Assembly (NCBI GenBank): GCA_902557845.1
Contig: CACEBX010000001.1
Span: 1-64,000, forward strand
DNA length: 64,000 nt
Reading direction: 5' to 3'
Origin: Rhodospirillaceae bacterium
GTDB lineage: Bacteria; Pseudomonadota; Alphaproteobacteria; TMED109
In this document: piece after piece, positions 26,919-37,600 of the stretch
How the letters are laid out: each line of letters begins with the position of its first letter
Numbering within the stretch: position 1 is the first letter of the stretch
Made by a program: the position numbers and the translations under genes
The notes under the pieces: generated by a model
The model's database searches: none
What the model was told of the DNA's origin: nothing
Seen by the model: the letters and a program-made list of their open reading frames with translations, nothing else

Positions 26919-27470
26919 TTATTTCTTTCTTAAAATTTCTCCATCTAAATCAAACTTTTCTCCTGTTTCTGGACATGTCAGATTTTCATCAAGCTTATAT
27001 CCTTTGGTTGAAACCCATCCCATTTCTTTTGCAGGGTTTCCAGCCATTATAGAAAAGTCTCTAACATCTTTAGTGATAACAGAACCAGCTCCTATTAAAG
27101 AAAAACTTCCTACAGTAACTCCACAAATTATTGTAGCATTAGCTCCAATAGAAGCTCCTTCTTTTACTAAGGTTTTTTTAAACTCTTTTTTTCTATCAAT
27201 AAATGCCCTTGGATTAATAACATTTGTAAAAACACAAGAAGGGCCACAAAAAACATTGTCCTCAAGTTCAACTCCTTCGTATACAGAAACATTGTTTTGA
27301 ATTTTACAACCTTTTCCTATAACTACATTGCTGCCTATCATTACATTTTGACCTAAGATACTGTTATCACCTATGCGACTTTTTGACATAACATGGCTGA
27401 AATGCCAAATAGAAATATTCTTTCCTAGTATTGTATTATCATCTATAACTGCTGTCTTATGTATAAACAC
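26919..27470 (-). CDS. Left-handed beta-helix acetyltransferase, WbpD-like
   Basis: 183 residues with hexapeptide repeats, including KIQNNVSVYEGVELEDNVFC, CVFTNVINPRAF and ASIGANATIICGVTVGSFSL. It is very similar to WbpD, which acetylates the 3-amino group of UDP-GlcNAc(3NH2)A with acetyl-CoA, forming a trimer. It is placed between the aminotransferase (3 bases) and the oxidoreductase genes (4 bases), as in diacetamido-uronic acid pathways. The exact sugar is inferred from neighbours. Confidence 0.88.
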   Translation of the reverse strand: MFIHKTAVIDDNTILGKNISIWHFSHVMSKSRIGDNSILGQNVMIGSNVVIGKGCKIQNNVSVYEGVELEDNVFCGPSCVFTNVINPRAFIDRKKEFKKTLVKEGASIGANATIICGVTVGSFSLIGAGSVITKDVRDFSIMAGNPAKEMGWVSTKGYKLDENLTCPETGEKFDLDGEILRKK

Positions 27471-27474
27471 TGTT

Positions 27475-28452
27475 CTACCAATTTATTAAATCTTTTTTTG
27501 CCAACTCTAATACTTTTAAAACACTTAACCCTTCTTCTACATTAGATGCTGGGGTTTTTCCTTTAGTTACCCAGTCTATAAATGCTTTACATTCAAGCTT
27601 AAGAGGTTCTGCATTATAATTAAATAGAATTTTTTTTCCTTCTGCTTTTTGTACTAGTGGAAAATTCTTAACCCAACCTACTTTATGATTATAAAGTACT
27701 AACTTTTTTTCGTTGCTCAAGACATCAGCAAATACTATCATTCCTTTTTCTCCTACCACAACTAGCCTCTGATCTTTATAAGGATGCAACCATGATACAA
27801 AAATATGAGATTTTATTTTATTTCTAAACTTTAGTAAAGTTACTGTTGTATCTGCAACTTTATTGTTTAAATATTTTGCTCCAAAAGCTTTTACATTAAT
27901 TAGTTTTTCACTCACTAAATCAAGTATCATTGAAATATCATGAGGAGCAAATGACCATAACACATCCTCTTCTTTTCTTAGTTTCCCCAAGGCCAATCTA
28001 TTTGAATAAATATATCTTACTTTTCCAATTTGACCTTTATTAATACTTTCTTTCATTTTTATATATGCAGGATGGTACAACATCAAATGCCCTACCATTA
28101 ATTTAACATTGTTTTTTTTTGACAAAAGTAAAAGCTTTTTTCCATCACTGTATTTTAAGCATAATGGCTTTTCAACAAATACATTTTTTTTTTCAATTAA
28201 AGCTGCCCTAACTAGTTTATAATGAGTTTTAGCAGGAGTAGCAATAACAATACTTGATATACTTTCATCCTTAAGGATTTTTTTATAATCGGTAGTAAAT
28301 TTAATATTTTTAGATATTTTACCAACAAGGTTTATAGCTTTGGGGTTTTTATCACTAACGCTGCTTAGTACTCCAAAAGAATTTAAATCCCGTGCTAAAT
28401 TTTTACCCCAATATCCGCACCCTATTAATCCTATAAATTTTTTTTGAGCCAT
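27475..28452 (-). CDS. Gfo/Idh/MocA sugar oxidoreductase, possible WbpB role
   Basis: 325 residues with a Rossmann start IGLIGCGYWGKNLARDL, the EKPLCLKYSDG motif (about residue 96, catalytic-Lys region of the family) and WSFAPHDISMILDL. In WbpB-type enzymes the family oxidises the C3 hydroxyl of UDP-N-acetylglucosaminuronate with NAD. This protein is not clearly WbpB by itself, so the role rests on adjacency to the WbpD/WbpE-like genes. It stops 22 bases upstream of the following wbpD start region and begins 2 bases after lepA. Confidence 0.82.
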   Translation of the reverse strand: MAQKKFIGLIGCGYWGKNLARDLNSFGVLSSVSDKNPKAINLVGKISKNIKFTTDYKKILKDESISSIVIATPAKTHYKLVRAALIEKKNVFVEKPLCLKYSDGKKLLLLSKKNNVKLMVGHLMLYHPAYIKMKESINKGQIGKVRYIYSNRLALGKLRKEEDVLWSFAPHDISMILDLVSEKLINVKAFGAKYLNNKVADTTVTLLKFRNKIKSHIFVSWLHPYKDQRLVVVGEKGMIVFADVLSNEKKLVLYNHKVGWVKNFPLVQKAEGKKILFNYNAEPLKLECKAFIDWVTKGKTPASNVEEGLSVLKVLELAKKDLINW

Positions 28453-28454
28453 GT

Positions 28455-30251
28455 TTAATTATCTAGTTTTATAGCAGCTAAAAAAGCTTCCTGAGGAATA
28501 TTAACATTTCCAACTTGTTTCATTTTTTTCTTACCCGCTTTTTGTTTATCCAATAACTTTCTCTTTCTTGTAACATCACCTCCATAGCATTTTGCTATAA
28601 CATCTTTTCTTAAAGAACTTAAAGTTTCTCTAGCTATTACTTTAGAGCCTATTGAGGCTTGAATTGCAATTTTAAAAAGCTGTTTGGGAATACTTTCTTT
28701 TAATTTATTGCAAATAACTCTACCTCTAGTCGTTGCTTTTTCAACATGTGTAATAAAAGATAAACCTTCTACTATCTCGCCATTTACCAAGATGCTAACT
28801 TTTTGAAGATTTCCAACCTTATACTCATCCATTTCATAATCAAAACTTCCATATCCTTTACTTATAGACTTTAATCTATCATGAAAATCAAAAATAACTT
28901 CATTTAAAGGTAAATAATACTCTAATAATACTCGGTTACCTGTAAAATTAATTTCTTTCTGAACTCCTCTTTTTTCAGTGCAAAGCTGAATTACAGGCCC
29001 AATATAAGACTCAGGGCAAAAAATACTTGCTTTTATCCACGGCTCTTTAATTTCTTTAATTTTAGTTTGCTGAGGCCACTCAGCAGGGTTATGAATTGAC
29101 TCTTCTATTTCATCAGTTCTTATAATTTTATATATCACACTAGGAGGTGTAATAATCAAATCTAAATTAAACTCTCTTTTTAACCTTTCTTGAATTATTT
29201 CCAAGTGAAGCAACCCCAAAAATCCGCATCTAAATCCTAAACCTAAAGCAGCACTAGACTCATTTTCATAAGTAAAAGAACTGTCATTTAATTTTAATTT
29301 TCCCAAGGACGTTTTTAAGGCATCATATTCATTAGCATCCAAAGGATATAACCCACAAAATACTACTGGAACGCTTGGTTTAAAACCAGGAAGAGGTATT
29401 AACTTATCAGGATTCCTGCTTTCTACAATTGTATCACCTACCCAAGCCTGAGAAGTTTCTTTAATATTAGCCGTAATGAAACCTACTTCTCCAGCCTTTA
29501 AAATATCAACTTCAACTGGTTTTGGAGTAAAAACTCCAACTTTTTCAATTATGTATTCTGTATCTGATATCAATAATTTAATTTTCATATTTTTTTTTAA
29601 AAAACCGCTTTTTATTCTAATAAGAACCATTACTCCTAGGTAAGAATCATACCAAGAGTCTACTAATAAAGCTTTGAGAGGTCCGCTTTCTGAACCTTGA
29701 GGATAGGGGCATTTGGTAATGACTTTTTCTAAAAGCTCTTTTATACCAAGTCCCGTTTTAGCTGATACTGATATTGTATCATCCGTATCAATTCCTATCA
29801 ATTCATTAATCTGTTTTTTAACTTTTTCTACATCTGATGACGGTAAATCTACCTTATTTAAAACAGGTATAATTTCAAGATTTGCTTCAATAGCAAGCCA
29901 AGCATTAGCTAATGTCTGAGCTTCTACTCCTTGTGTGGCATCAACGATCAATAAAGCTCCTTCACATGCTGCCATAGACCTAGACACCTCATAACTAAAA
30001 TCAACATGTCCTGGTGTGTCAATCAGGTTTAATATATATTTTTTTTCTTTTTCTCTATGTTCTAACCTTACAGTTTGCGCCTTGATTGTAATTCCTCTTT
30101 CTCTCTCTATTTCCATTGAGTCTAGTATTTGATCCTTCATTTCTCTTTTTGAAAGACCTTCACAAAATTCTATTAATCTATCTGCTAGAGTTGATTTGCC
30201 ATGATCAATATGGGCAATTATCGCAAAGTTTCTTATAAAAGTATCAGTCAA
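28455..30251 (-). CDS. lepA: Elongation factor 4 (LepA)
   Basis: 598 residues, the usual length. GTPase G1 [15 protein letters not shown]2/G3 [12 protein letters not shown] and DTPGHVDF, G4 NKVDLPSSD. The C-terminal LepA domain holds [20 protein letters not shown] and [17 protein letters not shown]. It is a ribosome-associated GTPase that back-translocates or resolves stalled ribosomes. It stands alone as a housekeeping gene inside a polysaccharide cluster, in the same direction, with 2 bases to the next gene downstream and 20 upstream. Confidence 0.97.
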   Translation of the reverse strand: MTDTFIRNFAIIAHIDHGKSTLADRLIEFCEGLSKREMKDQILDSMEIERERGITIKAQTVRLEHREKEKKYILNLIDTPGHVDFSYEVSRSMAACEGALLIVDATQGVEAQTLANAWLAIEANLEIIPVLNKVDLPSSDVEKVKKQINELIGIDTDDTISVSAKTGLGIKELLEKVITKCPYPQGSESGPLKALLVDSWYDSYLGVMVLIRIKSGFLKKNMKIKLLISDTEYIIEKVGVFTPKPVEVDILKAGEVGFITANIKETSQAWVGDTIVESRNPDKLIPLPGFKPSVPVVFCGLYPLDANEYDALKTSLGKLKLNDSSFTYENESSAALGLGFRCGFLGLLHLEIIQERLKREFNLDLIITPPSVIYKIIRTDEIEESIHNPAEWPQQTKIKEIKEPWIKASIFCPESYIGPVIQLCTEKRGVQKEINFTGNRVLLEYYLPLNEVIFDFHDRLKSISKGYGSFDYEMDEYKVGNLQKVSILVNGEIVEGLSFITHVEKATTRGRVICNKLKESIPKQLFKIAIQASIGSKVIARETLSSLRKDVIAKCYGGDVTRKRKLLDKQKAGKKKMKQVGNVNIPQEAFLAAIKLDN

Positions 30252-30271
30252 TATTGTTCTCTAAAATAGAT

Positions 30272-32161
30272 TTATAATGCATTATGGTCTCTCCATGCTT
30301 TAAACATTATTAAACTCCATAATTTGTAAGTCAATTTTTTTTCTCCTTTTAAAAAAGATTGATAAAAAAATTTAAGTTTATTTTTATTTATAAAGTCGTC
30401 ATTTATTTCTATTATTTCTAAGGCCCACTCCTTCAGTGGTCCTTTAAGCCATAAATCTAATGGTGGCTCAAAGCCTTGTTTCTTTCTAGCATAAATTTTA
30501 CTTGAAAATTTTTTCGACAAAATATCACGTAGTATAAATTTATCATATTTATTTTTATATAGAAATTTATCTGGTAGACTCCATGCAAATTTTGCAAGAT
30601 TAGGGTCTAGAAAAGGACTTCTAACCTCTAAGCTATTAGCCATTGAGGCTCTATCAATTTTAACTAATAAGTTACTAGGAAGGTAAGTTATAAGATCTCT
30701 AAACATAACATACCTGTAATCTGATATATTGGCTCCTTGATAATTAAAAACCTTGTTAAAATTGCTATTATTATTTAGATGTCTTTCATACATTCCCTCA
30801 TCTGGCCTCCATCTTGATAGTTCATCATTATACAAACTTTCTATGCAACTATGACTTATTTTTCTTATTTTTTTTCCTAATGACTTTATAAGTTTGTTTT
30901 TGCTATCACTAAAAAAATAAGGTAAAAATTCAATATTTTTTTTTAGAAATTTAGGAGACATTTTTAAATTACTCCATAATTTTGAAATGTTTTTGTATCT
31001 AGGATATCCCCCAAATAACTCATCTGCCCCATCTCCCGAAATAGCTACTTTAATTTTTTTTTTTGCAAAACTTGATAATAAAAAAGTAGGAATTTGAGAA
31101 GGGTCAGAAAAAGGTTCATCAAAACATCTTACTATATCAGGTATAATATTAATACAATCACTATCATTTAATATTTTTTCATTGTGATTTGTATTAAGCT
31201 TAATTGCTACTTCACTTGCGTATTGTGCTTCATTTTTATTTTTATCCTTAAAACCTATAGAAAAAGTATCTAAATCATGCCCTTGAGTTTTTAGTGAAAG
31301 GACTAAATTTGAACTATCTATACCTCCAGACAAAAATGCTCCTACTGGAACGTCTGCTGCAAGCCTTGAACTAGTAGCATTTTTTATTTTGAAAATCATT
31401 TCTTCTTTAGCACTTTCGTAAGTTCCTTTAAATGGATTTTCTCTCATTTTCAAAAACTCATAATATGTATTCCAATATTCATCAATTTTTATTTTTTTAT
31501 TAAAATCATATTTGAGAATTTGACCAGGACTTAATTTGTGAATATCCTCTAAAATACTTAATGGATCTGGCACATATCCATATCTTAAATAATCTGCAGA
31601 AGTATTATAGTTTATTTTTTTCTGGAAGTACTTAGACTTCATTAAAGCTTTTATATCTGAGCTAAAAAAAAAATTATTTTTTTTATCTTTTCCATAATAT
31701 ATTGGTTTTTCTCCAAATTTATCCCTTGCCAACCAAAGGCTCTTAGATTTAAAATTATAAGCCGCTATTGCAAACATCCCATCAATCATTGAAATCGCTT
31801 TTGCAAAACCATAATTAGCAATACATTCTAAGACAACTTCTGTGTCAGAGCTAGATTTCCAAATAATACTCTTATCTGATAAAGTATTCTTTAAATCTAA
31901 GTAATTATAAATTTCTCCATTGAAAACTATAATCCAGTCCAAGCTTTTAGAAATCATAGGTTGCTTAGCGTGGACTGATAAATCTAGAATACTAAGTCTT
32001 TGAAAAGCTAGGCCTAATTTATTTTCTTTATCTGAATAAACCCCATTATCGTCTGGGCCTCTGTGATATATGAGCTTTGAAATATTTAAAAGGTCTTGTT
32101 TTGCATAATCTTCATTTTCCCAAACTTTATCACTTAGAATATACCCGGCAAATCCACACAT
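30272..32161 (-). CDS. Asparagine-synthase-like glutamine amidotransferase (AsnB/WbpS type), second copy
   Basis: 629 residues with Cys2 nucleophile (MCGFAGYIL), FNGEIYNYLDLKN, the PP-loop VGAFLSGGIDSS and SGDGADELFGGYPRY. Its closest-looking relatives are the polysaccharide-cluster or exosortase-type asparagine synthases rather than cellular AsnB. It is diverged from the copy at 21758-23617, so it is not a recent duplicate. A role amidating a uronic acid residue is inferred. It lies 1 base after the GT2 gene. Confidence 0.87.
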   Translation of the reverse strand: MCGFAGYILSDKVWENEDYAKQDLLNISKLIYHRGPDDNGVYSDKENKLGLAFQRLSILDLSVHAKQPMISKSLDWIIVFNGEIYNYLDLKNTLSDKSIIWKSSSDTEVVLECIANYGFAKAISMIDGMFAIAAYNFKSKSLWLARDKFGEKPIYYGKDKKNNFFFSSDIKALMKSKYFQKKINYNTSADYLRYGYVPDPLSILEDIHKLSPGQILKYDFNKKIKIDEYWNTYYEFLKMRENPFKGTYESAKEEMIFKIKNATSSRLAADVPVGAFLSGGIDSSNLVLSLKTQGHDLDTFSIGFKDKNKNEAQYASEVAIKLNTNHNEKILNDSDCINIIPDIVRCFDEPFSDPSQIPTFLLSSFAKKKIKVAISGDGADELFGGYPRYKNISKLWSNLKMSPKFLKKNIEFLPYFFSDSKNKLIKSLGKKIRKISHSCIESLYNDELSRWRPDEGMYERHLNNNSNFNKVFNYQGANISDYRYVMFRDLITYLPSNLLVKIDRASMANSLEVRSPFLDPNLAKFAWSLPDKFLYKNKYDKFILRDILSKKFSSKIYARKKQGFEPPLDLWLKGPLKEWALEIIEINDDFINKNKLKFFYQSFLKGEKKLTYKLWSLIMFKAWRDHNAL

Positions 32162-32162
32162 A

Positions 32163-33158
32163 TTAATATTCTCTTAATTGCACTTTATAAGTCAATTTTT
32201 TTTCAAATCCTGTACGCCAACTTTTTTTCCTAACATAGCCTTTTTTAGTAAAAACTCGTAGGCTTTTATACATTAAATTAATATAGTTTTTAGGAAAATA
32301 AAACTTCGATAATATATAATTTATGAAGTGTAAAGAAATAAATCTATTATTCAAAGTAATATTATAATTATGTGCTCTTGATAAAGCTCTTTTGAAAGCA
32401 AGCTTTTTTAAACTTTTATCAATATGCTTATTTTCTTCACAAAATTTAATTAATGCTAGAATTGACTCATATCTACTTCTTCTTATTTGAGTAGACAAAC
32501 TTCGAGATGATTGATTTTTTGGCATTCTTGCTACTAATTCTTTTAAAAAAATACCTTTTCCAGATGAAAATAACCTTAAAAATAAAATTTGATCTGGTGA
32601 TACAAAGCTTTCATCGCATCCTCCTGAAATGAAAAATCTTTTTACTGATAAAAGAATACAGCTTGAGTTAGCAGGGCAATTTCTGATGAATTTAGCTAGA
32701 CCTTCATTTTTGCTTTGTAGAACATAATTAAAATTATTTAACTTTTGATCTACTACTTTACTTTCATGAATCAACCCATAAACAAACTCTTCTTTTTTTT
32801 GTTTAGCTAAGCGTAACATTTTAGCAGTTGATTTATATCCTATTATGTCATCTCCATCTAAAAGCCTTACCCAATAGCCTGTTGCCATTAACATAGCTTC
32901 ATTAGTTGAATATGATGCGCCCATATTTGTTCTCTTTATAACCTTAACTTTTCCAGGGAGTTTGTATCTAAAAGTATTTAACGTTAACAAACTATTATCA
33001 GTTGAGCCGTCATCTATAAAAATATATTCCCTTTTATGAGCACCGCCTTCTTTTGCTAACGCTCTTATAACAGATGAAATATAGTTTTTTTTGTTATATA
33101 AAGTAATGATATAAGAAACAAAATTCTTATTTTTTTCCTTTAAATTAAATTTTTCTAT
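32163..33158 (-). CDS. Glycosyltransferase family 2 with non-standard start
   Basis: The first ATG/GTG/TTG-type start in frame is a TTG at 32990, but it would cut off the GT2 nucleotide-binding core. Upstream the frame stays open and encodes FVSYIITLYNKKNYISS and YIFIDDGSTDNS, the conserved GT-A N-terminus. The frame then reaches a stop at 33177-33179. No ATG, GTG, TTG or CTG occurs in that extension; an ATA at 33158 with GAGGA 7 bases before it is the best start candidate. The downstream RLLDGDDI is the DxD-type motif. Product: a sugar transferase of the surface-glycan cluster. Confidence 0.75.
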   Translation of the reverse strand: MEKFNLKEKNKNFVSYIITLYNKKNYISSVIRALAKEGGAHKREYIFIDDGSTDNSLLTLNTFRYKLPGKVKVIKRTNMGASYSTNEAMLMATGYWVRLLDGDDIIGYKSTAKMLRLAKQKKEEFVYGLIHESKVVDQKLNNFNYVLQSKNEGLAKFIRNCPANSSCILLSVKRFFISGGCDESFVSPDQILFLRLFSSGKGIFLKELVARMPKNQSSRSLSTQIRRSRYESILALIKFCEENKHIDKSLKKLAFKRALSRAHNYNITLNNRFISLHFINYILSKFYFPKNYINLMYKSLRVFTKKGYVRKKSWRTGFEKKLTYKVQLREY

Positions 33159-33240
33159 TATATTTTCCTCAAAATATTATGATTATAATAATGATAAAAA
33201 ATATATAACTAAAAAACAAAGTTTTTTTAAAAACAATTTA

Positions 33241-34686
33241 ATGATTAATTTAAAGATTATTTTTTTTATTTTAGGAGTGCTTATATTAGTTCTTAGTATT
33301 AGCATGACCTTACCCTTAATCCTAGACTATTTTTTGTATAATAGTTTATCTGTTTTCTTTCCTAGTTTTTTAATTTCTACTTTCATAGGATTAAGCTTAA
33401 TATTAGCTTTTAGAAATAATGATAGAAAAATTAGTGTAAACGATACTATAATAGTTACTGTGCTTTCTTTACCTGTCTTATGTTTTTTTGGAAGCCTTCC
33501 ATTTTTTTTTGATAAAAATATATCCATGTTCTCTGAAGCTTTTTTTGAGGCTACATCTGGTTTAACCACTACAGGTGCTAGTATATACAACAATGTTGAA
33601 GCTTTATCTAAAGGATTGTTGGTATGGAGATCATTGTTACAATGGTTAGGAGGAATAGGAATTATTATTTTTGCGATAGCTATTCTCCCCATTCTAAATA
33701 TAGGAGGCATGCAATTATTTACTCAGGATTGGAAAGAAAAAGACTCTGACCTTCATCATAGATCAAAAGAATTAGCAAAATTAGTAGGAGGTGTATATTT
33801 TTTATTTACTGTAATTATTTTTTTAATTTTGTGGATACTTGGCATGCCTTTCTTTGAAGCCTTTTGCCATTCCTTAACTACAGTTGCCACAGGTGGTTTT
33901 TCTACAAATAATAACTCTATTGCCCATTACAACAATACCTTGATAGAGTTAACTATAGTAGTAGGTATGATAATTGCTAGTTTACCTTTTACCTTGTACC
34001 TATCCTCATTACATAAAGGATTAAAAGCTTTTAAAGACTCTCAAGTAATTATTTTTTTATTATTAATTCTTTTATTTACTCTAGCCCTAACTTTATGGAA
34101 CTGTTTTGCTAATAATATAGCTTTTTTTACATCTTTAAGACTAGCCTTGTTTAATGGCGTTTCTGTTATGACAGGTACTGGATATACTACAGCTAATTTT
34201 TCTAGCTGGGGATCATTTTCTACTTCGTTGTTCTTAATTATGATGTTGATAGGTGGCTGCACAGGATCTACAACAGGAGGCATAAAAATATTTAGAATTC
34301 AAATTCTTTTTTTTATTATTATGAAAGAGTTAAAAAAAATTAATTCACCAAGAGCAATTTTTTCTTCTAATTATAAAAATCAACTTATTAATGATGACAT
34401 CATAAATTCAGTTATGATTATTATTATTTTTTTCCTTGTTGGTATTTTTTTTATTTCTTTAATATTTTTTTTACATGGCTATGATTTTATAACTAGTATA
34501 TCAGCTGCTATTACATCTATTTCAGTAGTAGGACCTGGGTTAGGAAACATAATAGGACCAGAAGAAAACTTCGGCAGTTTGACATCTAATCTTAAAGCAA
34601 CTTTATCTTTAGCAATGATTATGGGCAGATTAGAGTTTATTGCTTTCTTTGTTCTACTTCTTCCCAGCTTTTGGACCCAAAAATAA
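33241..34686 (+). CDS. trkH: TrkH potassium uptake channel protein
   Basis: 481 residues, about ten membrane segments, with four pore-loop repeats: TSGLTTTGASIY, TVATGGFSTN, VMTGTGYTTANF and ISVVGPGLGN. WLGGIGIIIFAIAILPIL and GCTGSTTGGIKIFR are strong TrkH signatures. It imports K+ together with a cytosolic TrkA-type regulator, not found in the window. The gene's last 50 bases overlap the end of the convergent RND pump gene, an unusually long 3' overlap. Confidence 0.95.
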   Translation: MINLKIIFFILGVLILVLSISMTLPLILDYFLYNSLSVFFPSFLISTFIGLSLILAFRNNDRKISVNDTIIVTVLSLPVLCFFGSLPFFFDKNISMFSEAFFEATSGLTTTGASIYNNVEALSKGLLVWRSLLQWLGGIGIIIFAIAILPILNIGGMQLFTQDWKEKDSDLHHRSKELAKLVGGVYFLFTVIIFLILWILGMPFFEAFCHSLTTVATGGFSTNNNSIAHYNNTLIELTIVVGMIIASLPFTLYLSSLHKGLKAFKDSQVIIFLLLILLFTLALTLWNCFANNIAFFTSLRLALFNGVSVMTGTGYTTANFSSWGSFSTSLFLIMMLIGGCTGSTTGGIKIFRIQILFFIIMKELKKINSPRAIFSSNYKNQLINDDIINSVMIIIIFFLVGIFFISLIFFLHGYDFITSISAAITSISVVGPGLGNIIGPEENFGSLTSNLKATLSLAMIMGRLEFIAFFVLLLPSFWTQK

Positions 34687-37600
34687 TTTGCTTAAGCTCA
34701 GAGCCTATAAATATCAGAGCAGGTATCAAAATTAAAACCAGAAAAGTCGCTGCTAACAATCCAAAAACAATAGTGATAGCCATGGGTTTTAAAAATTGGG
34801 CTTGCAAGCTTTTTTCAAATAATAAAGGAGTAAGCCCTCCTATTGTTGTAAAAGAAGTTAGTAATACAGCTCTAAGCCTTTCTTGAGAACCTTGAATAAC
34901 TGAGTCTAAAACTTTTTTACCAGAATTTATTTTTTCATATATATTTGAAACTAAAATAATAGAATCATTTACTACTATACCAGCTAAACCAAGTATAGCC
35001 ACCAATGAAAGTATAGTAATATCAAAACCAGTAATCCAATGACCTAATATTACACCTATAAGTATAAAAGGAATAATTGACATAATGCATAATGGTAATA
35101 AATAGGATTGAAATATAAATGCAAGAATTACAAAAATTACACCCAAAGCTAAAAACGCCCCTCTTTTCATATCTCCAAATGTATCTGCTTGCTCTTCAGA
35201 CCTGCCAGCTAGTTTCCATTTTATGTTATAGTCATCTTTTATTTTGTAAAGAACCTCATTTTCAAATTTTTTAAAAAAATAATCAGGGTTTAATATATTT
35301 TCATTTATTTCAGCAGTAATAGAGATTTCTCTAAATCCATTCCTTCTTTTTATTACTGAAAAATCTTGTTGTTTAGATATATTTACAATTTCTCCTAATG
35401 GAACAAGCCCTCCTGTTGGAGATTTAATTAAAAAAGAGTTTATATTGGAAATGCTAATGCTTTTAGGGTCAGTCCTTATTATAAGTTCAACCTCTTCTTC
35501 CCCTCTAAAAAAATTAGAAATTAATACACCATCAAAGCTTTCTTTAATTTTTTTCGAAACATATCTATTATCAAACCCCAAGCTTTTTCCTTTTTCTGTA
35601 ACTATAAAAGAAATTTCTCTTTTCCCTACTGGCAAATTATCCTTTATGTCGCTTACTCCCTCATATAAAAATAAATTTTCTTTTATAAACTCAGATGCTT
35701 CTTTCATTTTATTCAAGCTTGTATTCTTCGATATTAATCTAATATCAACATCTAATCCTGGAGGACCTCCTTTTCTTTCCTTGATTATTAAACTTCTTAA
35801 TCCTTCTTTTGGTTCTATTGACTTTTTCCACTCTTCTATTAATTCTGATGTTCTAATATTTCTATTTTCAGAAGGCTCTAACTCTATTATCATTCCACCA
35901 ATATGATCACCTTCCTCTTTAGTGGAGTCTCTGCTTCCCCAAATAGGTTTCCCAATAGTTGAATATATATTTTTTACGATATTTTCTTCGTCAATATTTT
36001 TTAAAGAACTTTCTAGTTCATTTGTAAATTCTATAGTTTTATTTTTTAAGCTTCCTGGAAAAAAATTATAGTTTACTAATATTATATTGCTTTCTGGAGA
36101 TGGAAAAAAATAAAATTTAACTACTCCATTCTTTAAAAGAAATATAGAAAATATTAAAAAGGAAATTGCTAAAGAAAAAGTAGTGTACCTAAATTCAATA
36201 GACTTCTTCAAAAGTAAATAAAAATAATTTTTATTAAAATAGGTTAAATAACTATTAAGATTTAATACTTTCCTCTCAATACTCGCTTTGTTATTTGAAA
36301 GCGCATGATTCAAATGACCAGGTAAAACAAAAAAACATTCAAATAGACTAGCTAATATTACGCTGATAACTACTAGTGGTATTGCCTCTATTACTTGTCC
36401 TATAACCCCTGATATTAAAAATACAGGAGCAAACCCTGCTACAGTTGTTAAAGAAGCAGCAGTTACTGGTCCTAGCATTTTCGTTGCTCCAAGAAAAGAC
36501 GCTTTATATGGATCGTTTGTCATTTCATATTGGTAATCAATATGCTCAGCAACTACTATAGAATCATCAACTATAATTCCAAGCATCATAATTAAAGCAA
36601 AAAGGCTTATCATATTAATAGATTGTCCGGTTGCTAACATAATTGCCAAGGTAACTGACAAGGCTGCAGGTATCCCCAATGCTACCCAAATTGCAACTTT
36701 AAATCTTAAAAATAGAAACAATATAATTAGGACTAATATTAAACCACCTACTCCGTTTTTAAGTAACAAGTTGATTCTATCTCTTATCAATTGAGACGAA
36801 AGATCATATATTTCTATTTTGATATCTTTATTAATATTAACATTGTAATCTAAAATAATTTCTTCCAAGGCCTTAGTTGCTTTTAAAGTATCCGTTCCTA
36901 GGGACCGATAGACTCTTAGTGTTAGAGCTGGATTAGAGTTACTTAACCCATAGCTTTCTGTTTCTTTGGTAGACTCGTATACTTTTGCTAAATCTTGAAC
37001 AATCATATCTTGTTTTGTATAAGGAGAACTCAAAATTATTTTTTTAATTTTGCTTATTGTATCTTTTGTACCAGAAGTTCTCAGTTGTACTAATTTATCA
37101 TCCCTGAAAACTCCTGAAGGAATACTCTTCAAATTAGTAAAAATTTCTGTGTTAATATCATTTATATCTAATTTATTAGAAAACATAGCAACAGGATCTA
37201 CATCTATATAAATCACTTGCTTTCTTAAGCCATCAATTTCAACTTTATCTAAGCCTTTATCCAACAACATCTGCTTTATATCTCTTGCTATTACTTTTAA
37301 TTGAGTTTCTGGGACATCTCCAGATAATAGTATTAAGCCTATTTGTTCATAAGGTATAATAACTTTGCTTTCTGGTTTCTTCGATTCATCAGGTAAATTA
37401 GAAATTGCTTTAATAGACCTATCTACATCTATTAAGGCTTTTTGCATATCAGCTCCACTTCTAAACTCTAAAAGAATATTAGCGATACCTTCTTTTGCAG
37501 TAGACTTTGTATTTTTAACTTTATCTATATATCTAACTTTTTCTTCAATAGGCTTTATAATTGAGTATTCAATATCTTTAGGACTTGCACCAGGCCATTC

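Noticed and set aside
33162-33240. Possible riboswitch or small RNA in the gap before trkH
   Set aside because: The stretch is almost pure A/T with no stable stem that I can pair; it is more likely just a divergent promoter region.
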